Below are positions 1-9,360 of a stretch of DNA of 58,143 nucleotides, one piece after another. Source of the stretch: Flavobacterium sp. RSP15 (GTDB taxonomy: Bacteria > Bacteroidota > Bacteroidia > Flavobacteriales > Flavobacteriaceae); assembly GCF_003968755.1 (NCBI RefSeq), contig NZ_RYDL01000009.1, positions 68,269-126,411 of the forward strand, given 5' to 3'. A program made the position numbers and the translations under genes. The notes beneath the pieces were generated by a model, which had not been told where the DNA came from, did no database searches, and was given only the letters and a program-made list of their open reading frames with translations. Position 1 is the stretch's first letter; every line of letters begins with the position of its first letter.

Positions 1-1623
1 TTTATTTAAGAACGTTTGTCGGTTAGTATTACCGATGGTTTAGTGCGTGTTTCAGTAGGATTGGAAACGGTAAAAGATGTAATCGCTGATTTAGAGCAGG
101 CACTTTCGTAAAGTTCATAATGCTTGAAGCCATACAATAGTCCACGGTTTAAACCGTGGGCAATGTGGTTTATTTAAGAACGTTTGTCGGTTAGTATTAC
201 CGATGGTTTAGTGCGTGTTTCAGTAGGATTGGAAACGGTAAAAGATGAGATTGCTGATTTGGGGCAGGCATTGTTGTAAAGTTCATGACGATTGAAGCCA
301 TACAATAGTTCAAGGTTTAAACTTTGGTCAATGTGGTTTATTTAAGAACGTTTGTCGGTTAGTATTACCGATGGTTTAGTACGTGTTTCAGTAGGATTGG
401 AAACGGTAAAAGATGTAATCGCTGATTTGGAGCAGGCGCTTTCGTAAAGTTCATGACGATTGAAGCCATACAATAGTTCAAGGTTTAAACCGTGGTCAAT
501 GTGGTTTATTTAAGAACGTTTAGCAGTGAGTATTACCGATGGTTTAGTGCGTGTTTCAGTAGGATTGGAAACCGTAAAAGATGTGATTGCTGATTTGGAG
601 TAGGCGCTTTCGTAAAGTTCATGACGATTGAAGCCATACAATAGTCCACGGTTTAAACCGTGGTCAATGTGGTTTATTTAAGAACGTTTGTCGGTTAGTA
701 TTACCGATGGTTTAGTGCGTGTTTCAGTAGGATTGGAAACCGTAAAAGATGAGATTGCTGATTTGGAGCAGGCGCTTTCGTAAAGTTCATGACGATTGAA
801 GCCATACAATAGTTCAAGGTTTAAAACGTGGTCAATGTGGTTTATTTAAGAACGTTTAGCAGTGAGTATTACCGATGGTTTAGTGCGTGTTTCAGTAGGA
901 TTGGAAACCGTGAAGGATGTGATTGCTGATTTGGAGCAGGCGCTTTCGTAAAGTTCATGACGATTGAAGCCATACAATAGTTCAAGGTTTAAACCGTGGT
1001 CAATGTGGTTTATTTAAGAACGTTTGTCAGTTAGTATTACCGATGGTTTAGTGCGTGTTTCAGTAGGATTGGAAACCATAAAAGATGAGATTGCTGATTT
1101 GGAGCAGGCGCTTTCGTAAAGTTCATGACGATTGAAACCATACAATAGTCCACGGTTTAAACCGTGGGCAATGTGGTTTATTTAAGAACGTTTAGCAGTG
1201 AGTATTACCGATGGTTTAGTGCGTGTTTCAGTAGGATTGGAAACCGTAAAAGATGAGATTGCTGATTTGGAGCAGGCATTGTTGTAAAATTCATAATTAT
1301 TGAAGCCATACAATAGTCCAGGGTTTAAACCGTGGTCAATGTGGTTTATTTAAGAACGTTTAGCAGTGAGTATTACCGATGGTTTAGTGCGTGTTTCAGT
1401 AGGATTGGAAACCGTGAAGGATGTGATTGCTGATTTGGAGCAGGCGCTTTCGTAAAGTTCATGACGATTAAAGCCATACAATAGTCCAGGGTTTAAACCG
1501 TGGTCAATGTGGTTTATTTAAGAACGTTTGTCGGTTAGTATTCCCGATGGTTTAGTTCGTGTTTCAGTAGGATTGGAAACCGTAAAAGATGAGATTGCTG
1601 ATTTGGAGCAGGCATTGTTGTAA
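1..1623 (+). repeat. Tandem array of 168-bp units carrying a gene 3' end
   Basis: Ten units start at 1, 169, 337, 505, 673, 841, 1009, 1177, 1345 and 1513; the last is cut to 111 bp and ends at TAA 1621-1623. Each unit has an in-frame TAA at unit bases 7-9, then 34 sense codons ending in a stop at bases 109-111. They read like the C-terminus of a trans-sulfuration enzyme (DGLVRVSVGLE ... DLEQAL). A spacer of about 57 bp follows, with the palindrome CCACGGTTTAAACCGTGG in intact copies. Because even the first unit is preceded by a stop, the full-length gene must lie upstream of the window. Copies differ mostly at codon-like positions, and copy 4 has a premature TAG. No unit has a usable start codon for this frame, so they look like non-expressed 3' end copies. 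Confidence 0.9.
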
Positions 1624-1625
1624 GG

Positions 1626-1763
1626 ATTTTTGATTGTAGATTTACTACAAATTAAAAATCATCAATCTCCATTCACTATTCTTAAATCAAAAAGTATATT
1701 TTTGTTGTTTCAATATAAAAAGAATGTTGATTTCAGACAGCTTTGAAATCTACAATCAAAAAT
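1626..1763. repeat. 18-bp inverted repeat pair upstream of the Rrf2 gene
   Basis: Bases 1626-1643 and 1746-1763 are perfect reverse complements of each other (core GATTGTAGATTT / AAATCTACAATC), separated by about 100 bp of AT-rich DNA. The enclosed part contains TATTTTTG at 1697-1704, a match to the Bacteroidetes -7 element TAnnTTTG, which could serve the downstream regulator. The pair could be a small non-autonomous element or a fold in the leader RNA. Confidence 0.55.
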
Positions 1764-1791
1764 AATTAATCTTCAATTATATTTTTTTAAA

Positions 1792-2202
1792 ATGCTTTCA
1801 AAAAAAACTAAATACGGAATAAAAGCACTTACTTTTTTGGCACGCCAAAAAAACAATTTTCCGGTGCAAATAGCGGAGATAGCCAAGAGCGAGACTATCT
1901 CGATCAAGTTTTTAGAAAGTATTTTATTATTACTGCGTCATTCTGGTTTTTTAGGAGCCAAAAAAGGAAAAGGCGGAGGCTATTATTTGATAAAAGATCC
2001 TAAGGAAATAAATATGGCCCATGTGTATCGTATTCTAGAGGGACCTATTGCATTACTTCCATGTGCCAGCCATAATTTTTATGAACCTTGTGAAGACTGT
2101 GCCGATGAAACCACTTGCGCCGTTCGGAAATTAATGACCGAAGTGCGAGACAATACCCTGATGATATTGGAAAACAATACCCTAGCGGATATCGCCTTTT
2201 AA
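1792..2202 (+). CDS. Rrf2 family transcriptional regulator
   Basis: This 136-residue protein has the size and layout of the Rrf2 family (IscR, CymR, NsrR): an N-terminal winged helix beginning MLSKKTKYGIKAL, the recognition region around residues 28-55, and a glycine-rich wing (KKGKGGGYYL) near residues 58-67. A cysteine cluster near residues 91-109 (CASHNF..CEDC....C) resembles the Fe-S or redox-sensing cysteines of the family. It lies just upstream of sulfate assimilation genes and just downstream of trans-sulfuration gene remnants, so by analogy with CymR it probably senses cysteine or sulfur status and controls the cluster. That role is inference; no operator was identified with confidence. 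Confidence 0.88.
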   Translation: MLSKKTKYGIKALTFLARQKNNFPVQIAEIAKSETISIKFLESILLLLRHSGFLGAKKGKGGGYYLIKDPKEINMAHVYRILEGPIALLPCASHNFYEPCEDCADETTCAVRKLMTEVRDNTLMILENNTLADIAF

Positions 2203-2224
2203 AAAATAAACTTAAAAATTAGTG

Positions 2225-2253
2225 TTGTAGTTAAACAAAAATTACTATTTTTG
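2225..2253 (+). promoter_or_regulatory. Bacteroidetes-type promoter of the sulfate assimilation genes
   Basis: TTG at 2225-2227 and TATTTTTG at 2246-2253 are separated by 18 bp, matching the TTTG / TAnnTTTG promoter pattern of Bacteroidetes. It lies 65 bp before the TSUP permease gene. The leader that follows (2254-2317) contains ATAGGGTAATAG, a possible binding site for the neighbouring Rrf2 protein, but this is only a suggestion. Confidence 0.6.
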
Positions 2254-2317
2254 CGCTTTAATCTACAATGCCGATAGGGTAATAGATAATAAATAAAATT
2301 TATTTTACCTTGCAAGC

Positions 2318-3223
2318 ATGAATAAAGAAGTAGTAGAAGAAAATAAAGGGATGATAAAATCCCAAATTACATTTAAAGAACGCTTGTGGGTTGTTATTCC
2401 GGTTGTTTTATTAGTTGGATTAATTTCTACATTGGTGTACAACCATCATGCTGAATTTTCTTGGAATGGTTTTGTGGGAGGGTTCGATCAGGAGTTTTTA
2501 ATCTTTTTTTGTATTGGCGTTTTTGCACAACTAGTCGATGGAACTTTAGGAATGGGCTACGGAGCAACCTCTACCTCTTTTTTATTGGCATATGGAATCC
2601 CGCCAGCAATCAGCAGTACAGGTGTTCACGTTGCTGAAATGTTTACCACCGGAGCTTCTGCAATTTCTCATCATCGTTTTGGGAATATCAATAAAAAACT
2701 AGTGCGGCATTTGTTGATACCCGGAATTTTGGGTTCGATTACCGGAGCTTATTTGTTATCGGATGTAATTTCTGGGGATGCAATAAAGCCTTTTATTGCC
2801 GTGTATATGATCGCTTTGGCGGTTATAATTATCAGAAAGGCAATGCAAAAAAATATTATTAAAAAGAAAACGAAACGATTGAATATTCTGGCTTCTTTTG
2901 GGGGATTCATGGATTCCGTTGGAGGTGGAGGCTGGGGGCCAATTGTAACTTCTACATTATTAGGACGCGGTAGAAATCCTAGATATACAATTGGTTCTGT
3001 GAATGCAGCCGAATTTGCGGTTTCTTTCGCTAGTGGTATTACATTTATGATTTTTGGAGGAATCCAAGGATGGCAGGTTATTATAGGTTTAATTTTAGGA
3101 GGCGTTATTGCTGCGCCAATTGCTGCTTTATTAGTTAATAAAATCAAAAGAAAACCAATGATGATTTTGGTAGGTATCTTAATTATTATTTTGAGTTTAA
3201 GAACCTTGTCAAAATTGTTGTAA
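2318..3223 (+). CDS. TSUP family permease (TauE/SafE-like), probable sulfate or sulfite transporter
   Basis: This 301-residue integral membrane protein has several hydrophobic segments and the two related halves typical of the 4-TOLUENE SULFONATE UPTAKE (TSUP, PF01925) family. The first half has the motif FAQLVDGTLGMGYGATS (about residues 70-86). The second half repeats it as GGFMDSVGGGGWGPIVTS (about residues 195-212). The N-terminal 30 residues are cytoplasmic and charged. The gene lies directly upstream of cysH with a 15-bp gap, so it most likely moves sulfate into the cell or exports sulfite for this pathway. The substrate is inferred from context only. A long open frame on the opposite strand over its 3' half is a shadow. 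Confidence 0.85.
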   Translation: MNKEVVEENKGMIKSQITFKERLWVVIPVVLLVGLISTLVYNHHAEFSWNGFVGGFDQEFLIFFCIGVFAQLVDGTLGMGYGATSTSFLLAYGIPPAISSTGVHVAEMFTTGASAISHHRFGNINKKLVRHLLIPGILGSITGAYLLSDVISGDAIKPFIAVYMIALAVIIIRKAMQKNIIKKKTKRLNILASFGGFMDSVGGGGWGPIVTSTLLGRGRNPRYTIGSVNAAEFAVSFASGITFMIFGGIQGWQVIIGLILGGVIAAPIAALLVNKIKRKPMMILVGILIIILSLRTLSKLL

Positions 3224-3238
3224 AAGATAAACGGAATT

Positions 3239-3940
3239 ATGAGCACAGATATAGTACAAGCGTTATTGCATAAAACCAAAGATTTTTCCATTGAGGAAAC
3301 GCTTCGTTTTTTAGCCAACGAATATAAGGATAACGTAGTTTTTTCTACTTCTTTTGGTCAGGAAGATCAGGTGATTACGGCTTTAATTGCGAAAAATGAT
3401 TTGCCAATTACCATTTTTACATTGGATACAGGACGATTATTTCAGGAAACGTATGATGTTTTTCATAAAACTTTAAGAAAATATAAAATTGACATTAAAA
3501 CCTATTTTCCGGAAGCAATTGCGGTGGAAGAGTTGTTAAATCATAAAGGTCCAAACAGCTTCTATGAATCGGTGGAGAATAGAAAAGAGTGTTGTTTTAT
3601 TCGAAAAGTGGCACCGTTGACTAAAGCATTAAAAGGGAATGACATCTGGATTACTGGTTTACGTGCGGAACAATCCGAAAACAGAAATGACTTAGACCTT
3701 TTTGAATACGATGAAAAGTTCGACATTATAAAATTCAATCCATTATTGAAATGGACTTTGATAGAAGTAGAAGCTTATTTAGAAAAAAATAATGTGCCAC
3801 AAAATGTATTACACAAACAAGGGTTTGTAAGTATAGGATGTGCTCCATGTACGAGAGCCATAGCCGAAGGGGAAGATATCAGAGCAGGGAGATGGTCATG
3901 GGAATCGAGTCATAAAGAATGTGGGTTGCACCAAAAATAA
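3239..3940 (+). CDS. cysH: Phosphoadenylyl-/adenylyl-sulfate reductase (assimilatory, Fe-S type)
   Basis: The 233-residue protein belongs to the PAPS/APS reductase family. It reduces activated sulfate to sulfite with electrons from thioredoxin. The PP-loop-like region is STSFGQEDQ (residues 36-44). Cysteine pairs C118-C119 and C201/C204 (CAPC) form the CC...CxxC [4Fe-4S] signature found in enzymes that use APS directly. The catalytic cysteine is in the C-terminal ECGLH motif (C228). The Fe-S signature fits with the absence of an APS kinase (cysC) in the cluster, so APS is the likely substrate. It sits between the TSUP permease and cysD. Confidence 0.93.
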   Translation: MSTDIVQALLHKTKDFSIEETLRFLANEYKDNVVFSTSFGQEDQVITALIAKNDLPITIFTLDTGRLFQETYDVFHKTLRKYKIDIKTYFPEAIAVEELLNHKGPNSFYESVENRKECCFIRKVAPLTKALKGNDIWITGLRAEQSENRNDLDLFEYDEKFDIIKFNPLLKWTLIEVEAYLEKNNVPQNVLHKQGFVSIGCAPCTRAIAEGEDIRAGRWSWESSHKECGLHQK

Positions 3941-4005
3941 TTAAAAATTAATACAACAATCTTTCAATTTTTGAATTTTTCAATCCTTGAATAAATAAAA
4001 ATATA

Positions 4006-4905
4006 ATGAGTACCATATTAAAAACAAATGCTTTAGAAAGCGAAGCGATATACATATTTAGAGAAGTAATTTCTCAATTTGACAAACCGGTATTGCTTTT
4101 CTCTGGTGGAAAAGATTCGATTACTTTGGTACGTTTAGCTCAAAAAGCATTTTTTCCAGCGAAAATCCCTTTTCCATTGTTGCACGTAGATACGGGACAT
4201 AACTTTCCTGAAACTATTGCTTTTAGAGATAAATTAGTTGCTGAATTGGGATTAGAATTAATCGTTCGTAATGTGCAAGATGCTATTGACGAAGGGAAAG
4301 TTGTAGAAGAAACAGGTAAGTACTCCAGTAGAAACAGTTTGCAAACGACTACACTTTTGGATGCTATCGAAGAATTCAAATTTGATGCTTGCATCGGTGG
4401 TGCGCGTAGAGATGAAGAAAAAGCGAGAGCGAAGGAGCGTATTTTTTCGGTTCGTGATGATTTTGGTCAATGGGACGAAAAAAATCAGCGTCCTGAATTA
4501 TTTGATATTTTAAACGGAAAAATTGAAAACGGTCAAAACGTTCGTGTTTTTCCAATTTCGAATTGGACAGAGCTAGATGTTTGGAGTTATATCGAACAAG
4601 AGCAAATCGAAATTCCATCGATTTACTTTTCACACAAGCGTAAGGTATTCTTGAGAGACGGTATGATTTGGTCTCATTCTCCTTTTGTTTACCAAGAAGA
4701 AGATGAGCAAATTGAAGAAAGAATTGTTCGTTTTAGAACCGTTGGAGATATGAGTTGTACCGCAGCTGTTGATTCTTACGCAGCAACTATTCAGGAAGTG
4801 GTGGGTGAAATTAGATCTTCAACTATTTCTGAAAGAGGAGCCAGAATTGATGATAAACGTTCTGAAGCTGCAATGGAAAAAAGAAAACAACAAGGTTATT
4901 TTTAG
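4006..4905 (+). CDS. cysD: Sulfate adenylyltransferase subunit 2
   Basis: A 299-residue ATP pyrophosphatase of the CysD type. Together with CysN it converts sulfate and ATP to APS. The PP-loop SGGKDS is at residues 33-38, followed by conserved family blocks HVDTGHNFPE, GGARRDEEKARAKER and the C-terminal RTVGDMSCTAAVDS and RSEAAMEKRKQQGYF. Length and ends match the family. It is separated from cysN by 152 bp of AT-rich DNA containing short AT-rich repeats but no clear terminator, so the two genes are probably co-transcribed. Confidence 0.95.
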   Translation: MSTILKTNALESEAIYIFREVISQFDKPVLLFSGGKDSITLVRLAQKAFFPAKIPFPLLHVDTGHNFPETIAFRDKLVAELGLELIVRNVQDAIDEGKVVEETGKYSSRNSLQTTTLLDAIEEFKFDACIGGARRDEEKARAKERIFSVRDDFGQWDEKNQRPELFDILNGKIENGQNVRVFPISNWTELDVWSYIEQEQIEIPSIYFSHKRKVFLRDGMIWSHSPFVYQEEDEQIEERIVRFRTVGDMSCTAAVDSYAATIQEVVGEIRSSTISERGARIDDKRSEAAMEKRKQQGYF

Positions 4906-5057
4906 AAAACAATTATAAGTTATGAATTATAAATTATGAATTGTTCCGAGATATTTAAAATTTATAATTCAACATTTAAAATAAAAAAATCAAATTTAGA
5001 AGTTTTTACAAGGTGTTTTTGAAAACCTTAAACTTTTAAACTTTAAACAAAATTCAG

Positions 5058-6302
5058 ATGGAAGTTTTAAAAATAGCAACAGCAGGAAGTGTAGATGACG
5101 GAAAAAGTACATTAATCGGGAGATTATTGTACGATACAAAATCATTGACTACAGATAAGATTGAAGCAATAGAAAAAAGCAGTAAGCAAAAAGGATACGA
5201 TTATTTAGATTTCTCATTGGCTACCGATGGTTTGGTTGCTGAAAGAGAACAAGGAATTACGATTGATGTGGCGCATATTTATTTTTCGACAGCCAAAAAA
5301 AGTTACATTATTGCCGATACTCCGGGTCACGTTGAATATACACGAAACATGGTTACCGGAGCTTCAACTTCACAAGTTTCAATCATTTTGATTGATGCGC
5401 GTAAAGGAGTTATTGAGCAAACCTACCGTCACTTTTTTATCAATAATTTATTGAGAGTAAAAGATGTGATTGTTGCGGTAAACAAAATGGATTTAGTTGA
5501 TTATTCAGAAGAAGTATACAACAAAATCAAAGCAGACTTTCAGGCATTAAATGCAAAAAGCGCTTTTAAAGAACAAAATGTAAGTTACATTCCGCTAAGT
5601 GCAATCAATGGAGGGAATGTTGCCGATAAATCGGAGAACATGCCTTGGTATACCGGACAGACGGTTTTGGAACATTTGGAATCATTGGAACCAAATGATA
5701 TCTACGAAAACGGGATCGCACGTTTTCCTGTTCAAACAGTAATCCGACCAAAAACGGAAGAGTATCACGACTTTAGAGGATATGCCGGAAAATTATACGG
5801 TAACACTATTAAAGTAGGAGATGCAGTAACGGTGCTTCCTTCTTTAACTGAATCTACAGTAACGAATATTCACTTTTTTGATAAACAATTTGATGAAGCT
5901 ACGGCAGGTTCTTCGATCACTTTGGAACTGGAAAATGATATCAATGTAACCAGAGGGGATATGATTGTAAAATCGAATGAACTTCCTAAAATTGAAAAAG
6001 ACATTACAACAACTGTTTGTTGGATGGACAGTAAAAAATTAGTGGCAGGCGCAAAATATTATGTACAACACAACAGCAATAGAGTTTTGGCAAAAATTGA
6101 TAGTGTAAAAAACGTAATCGCAACCGATTATTCTGGAACAACACCAGCGACTCAATTAGCTATAAATGAAATTGGAGAAGTAACTATCAAATTGAGCAAA
6201 GCCATTTATTTTGATGCTTATACTGATAATAAATCTAACGGAGCTTTCATCTTAATAGATGCTGCAACCAACACAACAGCAGGAGTTGGGTTTATAAAAT
6301 AG
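5058..6302 (+). CDS. cysN: Sulfate adenylyltransferase subunit 1 (GTPase)
   Basis: A 414-residue translation-factor-like GTPase that drives APS synthesis by CysD. The P-loop GSVDDGKS is at residues 10-17, the switch II DTPGH at 87-91 and the NKMD guanine-specificity motif at 142-145; two beta-barrel domains follow. It ends soon after the second barrel, so it is the single CysN form without a fused C-terminal APS kinase (CysC). This agrees with the Fe-S type CysH that can use APS. The start codon ATG follows an AT-rich leader repeated almost exactly upstream of rsgA (26250-26272). Confidence 0.95.
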   Translation: MEVLKIATAGSVDDGKSTLIGRLLYDTKSLTTDKIEAIEKSSKQKGYDYLDFSLATDGLVAEREQGITIDVAHIYFSTAKKSYIIADTPGHVEYTRNMVTGASTSQVSIILIDARKGVIEQTYRHFFINNLLRVKDVIVAVNKMDLVDYSEEVYNKIKADFQALNAKSAFKEQNVSYIPLSAINGGNVADKSENMPWYTGQTVLEHLESLEPNDIYENGIARFPVQTVIRPKTEEYHDFRGYAGKLYGNTIKVGDAVTVLPSLTESTVTNIHFFDKQFDEATAGSSITLELENDINVTRGDMIVKSNELPKIEKDITTTVCWMDSKKLVAGAKYYVQHNSNRVLAKIDSVKNVIATDYSGTTPATQLAINEIGEVTIKLSKAIYFDAYTDNKSNGAFILIDAATNTTAGVGFIK

Positions 6303-6472
6303 CCCCCACCCCAGCCCTCCCCGAAGGGGAGGGAGACATACTGGGTAAAAGTATGCCGGTAGTTAAGGCGTTTGCCTTTTACGATAAGAATATTATAATA
6401 ATTGAGTTAAAAGAAAATGTAATAATATTTCCAATTTCGACTCCCTCCCCTTCGGGGAGGGTTGAGGAGGGG
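6303..6472. repeat. MITE-like element with about 32-bp inverted termini
   Basis: The termini 6303-6335 and 6441-6472 are near-perfect inverted repeats, and each also contains its own palindrome CCTCCCCGAAGGGGAGG (or its TTCGGGG form). The roughly 105 bp between them code for nothing recognisable. It fills the gap between cysN and the sulfite reductase gene and starts right after the cysN stop. Related half-copies occur near 9361, 34480 and 54925. It could act as a transcription pause or partial terminator inside the operon. Confidence 0.75.
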
Positions 6473-6489
6473 ATAAAAATAACTAAAAG

Positions 6490-8580
6490 ATGCAAAGTTT
6501 TAGAACAGAAATAGAAGATCCGATTGTCCAAAAAGAGATTATCGATTTAGAGAAAAAAATTCATTCCTTCCGAAGTGGACAAATTGACGATGAGCGTTTT
6601 CGCAGTCTTCGTTTGGCACGTGGTATTTACGGTCAACGTCAAGAAGGCGTGCAAATGATTCGTATTAAATTGCCATACGGAAAAGTGACTAGCGAGCAAT
6701 TGAAGCGTATTACGGAAGTGTCCGATAAATATTCTACAGGACGTTTACACATTACAACCCGTCAGGATATTCAAATTCACTATGTGAGTTTAGACAGAAC
6801 ACCGGAGCTTTGGTCTGAGTTAGCTAAAGATGATATCACTTTGAGAGAAGCTTGTGGAAATACCGTGCGTAATATTACTGGAAGCGAATTAGCGGGTGTA
6901 GATGTTGACGAACCTTTTGACGTGTCGCCTTATGCGCATGGTTTGTTTCAATATTTATTGCGTAACCCAATTTGTCAGGAAATGGGACGTAAGTTCAAAA
7001 TATCATTCTCCTCTTCTGATAAAGATACCGCTTTGAGTTATTTGCATGATTTAGGATTTATTCCAAAAATTGTAAATGGCGAAAAAGGGTTCAAAATAAT
7101 GTTTGCGGGTGGTTTAGGTTCTCAACCAAGTCACGCTGAATTGCTTTCAGAATTTGTACCGGTGAACCAAATTATTCCAACTGCCGAAGGTATAATCAGA
7201 GTTTTTGACCGTTACGGAGAAAGAGCAAAACGTTTGAAAGCACGTATGAAATTCTTAATTAAAGATTTAGGTCGTGATGAGTTTTTGCGTTTGGTTGACG
7301 AAGAGAAAAAAGCATTGCCTTTTCATACATACGAGATAGATACTACAGCTTTTGAAGGGCCAATTACAGAACCTTTGTTAGCTGTACCATCAGTAACAAT
7401 TGATAATGTTGAAGCTTTTGAAGCTTGGAAAAAATCAAATGTGATTGCACAAAAACAAGCAGGATATGTGGCTATTGGTATCAAAGTGCTTTTAGGAGAT
7501 TTTTATACAGATAAAGCAAGATTGTTAGCCGATTTGATTAAAAATTACGGTGCGAATGAATTGCGTTTTTCATTACGACAAAATATCGTCTTACGTAATA
7601 TCAAAGAAGAAAATCTAGCGTTCTTTTACCAAGAATTAGCCAAATTGGATTTTGTTGCTTTAGGGTATGATACTATCGGAGATATCACGGCTTGTCCGGG
7701 AACGGATACGTGTAATTTAGGTATTGCAAGTAGTACTGGTATTGCGGATGAATTAGAAAGAGTATTAAAAACAGAATACCCACAATACAGCAACAATCAA
7801 CAAATCGCCATAAAAATTAGCGGTTGTATGAATGCTTGTGGACAACACAATATGTCCGAAATTGGTTTCCAAGGAATGTCCATTAATGCAGGAAAACTAG
7901 TGGCTCCAGCTCTTCAGGTGTTATTAGGCGGAGGGAATTTAGGAAACGGAAACGGAAGATTTTCGGATAAAGTGATTAAAATTCCAAGCAGAAGAGGACC
8001 CGATGCGTTGCGTTATATCTTAAATGATTTTGAAGCAAACGGAAACGGACAATCATTCTTGAATTATTACGATGCCAAAGGGGAGAAATATTTCTACGAG
8101 TTTTTGAAACCATTAGCAGATATAACAAACCTTACCGAGGCTGATTTTGTAGATTGGGGAAATGCTGATAACTACGTAAAAGCAGTTGGAGTAGGAGAAT
8201 GTGCAGGTGTAGTAATTGATTTAGTGGCTACTTTAATATTAGAAGCCAAAGATAAAATGACTTTTGCACAAGAAGCTTTCGAAGAAGAAAAATGGGCAGA
8301 TGCGATTTACTTGGCCTATGCAGGTTTTGTAAACGGTGCCAAAGCAATTTTATTGGCCGAAAACCAAAAAACAAATCACCACGCTGGAATTATCGATTTA
8401 TTTGATACTGTTTTTATCGAAAGCAAAAAAATAGAATTGGATTCAAGCTTTAAAGATTTGGTTTATCAAATCAAAGCGAATGAGCCTTCTGCTGAATTTG
8501 CACAAAAATACATCCAACAAGGAGTTGCGTTTTTTGATACAATAGAGAAATACAGAGCCAAAGATTTAGCTGATGCATAA
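6490..8580 (+). CDS. Sulfite reductase hemoprotein with C-terminal HEPN-like domain
   Basis: A 696-residue protein of the nitrite/sulfite reductase family, expected to reduce sulfite to sulfide with six electrons. Two ferredoxin-like half repeats and two siroheme/4Fe-4S domains are visible. The cluster ligands are C402 and C408 (ACPGTDTCNL) and C446 and C450 (SGCMNACGQH). Arginines in the substrate pocket lie in RLHITTRQDIQ (about residues 85-95) and LRFSLRQNI (about 358-366). Residues from about 560 to the end form an extra helical domain (AFEEEKWADAIYLAYAGFV) resembling HEPN folds, which is typical for flavobacterial members but absent from CysI or NirA. Sulfite rather than nitrite is inferred from the cys gene context. 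Its stop overlaps the next start by 8 bp, so translation is likely coupled. Confidence 0.9.
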   Translation: MQSFRTEIEDPIVQKEIIDLEKKIHSFRSGQIDDERFRSLRLARGIYGQRQEGVQMIRIKLPYGKVTSEQLKRITEVSDKYSTGRLHITTRQDIQIHYVSLDRTPELWSELAKDDITLREACGNTVRNITGSELAGVDVDEPFDVSPYAHGLFQYLLRNPICQEMGRKFKISFSSSDKDTALSYLHDLGFIPKIVNGEKGFKIMFAGGLGSQPSHAELLSEFVPVNQIIPTAEGIIRVFDRYGERAKRLKARMKFLIKDLGRDEFLRLVDEEKKALPFHTYEIDTTAFEGPITEPLLAVPSVTIDNVEAFEAWKKSNVIAQKQAGYVAIGIKVLLGDFYTDKARLLADLIKNYGANELRFSLRQNIVLRNIKEENLAFFYQELAKLDFVALGYDTIGDITACPGTDTCNLGIASSTGIADELERVLKTEYPQYSNNQQIAIKISGCMNACGQHNMSEIGFQGMSINAGKLVAPALQVLLGGGNLGNGNGRFSDKVIKIPSRRGPDALRYILNDFEANGNGQSFLNYYDAKGEKYFYEFLKPLADITNLTEADFVDWGNADNYVKAVGVGECAGVVIDLVATLILEAKDKMTFAQEAFEEEKWADAIYLAYAGFVNGAKAILLAENQKTNHHAGIIDLFDTVFIESKKIELDSSFKDLVYQIKANEPSAEFAQKYIQQGVAFFDTIEKYRAKDLADA

Positions 8581-9346
8581 TACAATACAACCCAAAGTAA
8601 CTTTAGTAGGCGCTGGTCCTGGCGATCCGGATTTGCTTACTCTGAAAGGAGTAAAGGCGCTGGCAGAAGCGAATGTGGTTTTGTATGATGCACTAGCTAA
8701 TGAGGAAATAATGATTCATGCACCCAAAGATGCCATAAAAATATTTGTAGGGAAACGAAAAGGCTGTCATGAATATACGCAAGACCAAATCAATCAGTTG
8801 ATTGTTGATAATGCGCTTACCTATGGAAATGTCGTTCGGTTGAAGGGTGGAGATCCATTTATTTTTGGTCGTGGAAGCGAAGAAATTGAATTTGCAGAAA
8901 GTTTTGGAATCCCTACATTTGTAGTCCCCGGAATTTCATCTTCGATTGCAGTTCCGGCTTATCAAGGAATTTCTTTGACAAAAAGAGGTGTTTCAGAAAG
9001 TTTTTGGGTAATCACAGGCACTACTTCCGACAGGAATTTGTCGAATGATGTAGCACTTGCAGCGCAATCATCAGCAACAGTTGTGATTTTGATGGGAATG
9101 AGTAAACTATCACAAATTGTTTCTTTATTTCAGAAGGAATCTAAAGGAGAAACTCCAGTTGCCATTATTCAAAACGGAACTACTCCACAAGAAAAAATTG
9201 GAGTTGGAACGATAAATAGTATTCAAGCAGTCGTGGCCGAGAATAAATTAAGTTCGCCAGCAATAATTGTTATTGGAGAAGTGGTCAAAGAAAGCATCAA
9301 GTTAAAAGGATTTCACGAAGAATTCATTTTAAGTAACATTGCATAA
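8573..9346 (+). CDS. cobA: Uroporphyrinogen-III C-methyltransferase
   Basis: A 257-residue SAM-dependent methyltransferase of the SUMT family. It converts uroporphyrinogen III to precorrin-2, the first step toward siroheme. Family motifs are VGAGPGDPDLLTLKG (about residues 11-25), GDPFIFGRGSEE (about 93-104), VVPGISSSIA (about 117-126) and GMSKL near 178. It overlaps the sulfite reductase gene by 8 bp and is followed by the dehydrogenase/ferrochelatase protein, so the siroheme cofactor is made from the same transcript as the enzyme that uses it. Confidence 0.93.
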   Translation: MHNTIQPKVTLVGAGPGDPDLLTLKGVKALAEANVVLYDALANEEIMIHAPKDAIKIFVGKRKGCHEYTQDQINQLIVDNALTYGNVVRLKGGDPFIFGRGSEEIEFAESFGIPTFVVPGISSSIAVPAYQGISLTKRGVSESFWVITGTTSDRNLSNDVALAAQSSATVVILMGMSKLSQIVSLFQKESKGETPVAIIQNGTTPQEKIGVGTINSIQAVVAENKLSSPAIIVIGEVVKESIKLKGFHEEFILSNIA

Positions 9347-9360
9347 AAAATAAGTATAAA

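Noticed and set aside
1..1623. CRISPR-like array
   Set aside because: Units are 168 bp in direct tandem without unique spacers, and they encode a gene C-terminus. There are no cas genes.
2749..3318. Long minus-strand open frame of 189 codons
   Set aside because: It overlaps the well-supported TSUP permease gene, and its protein has no recognisable features beyond the hydrophobic shadow of that gene.
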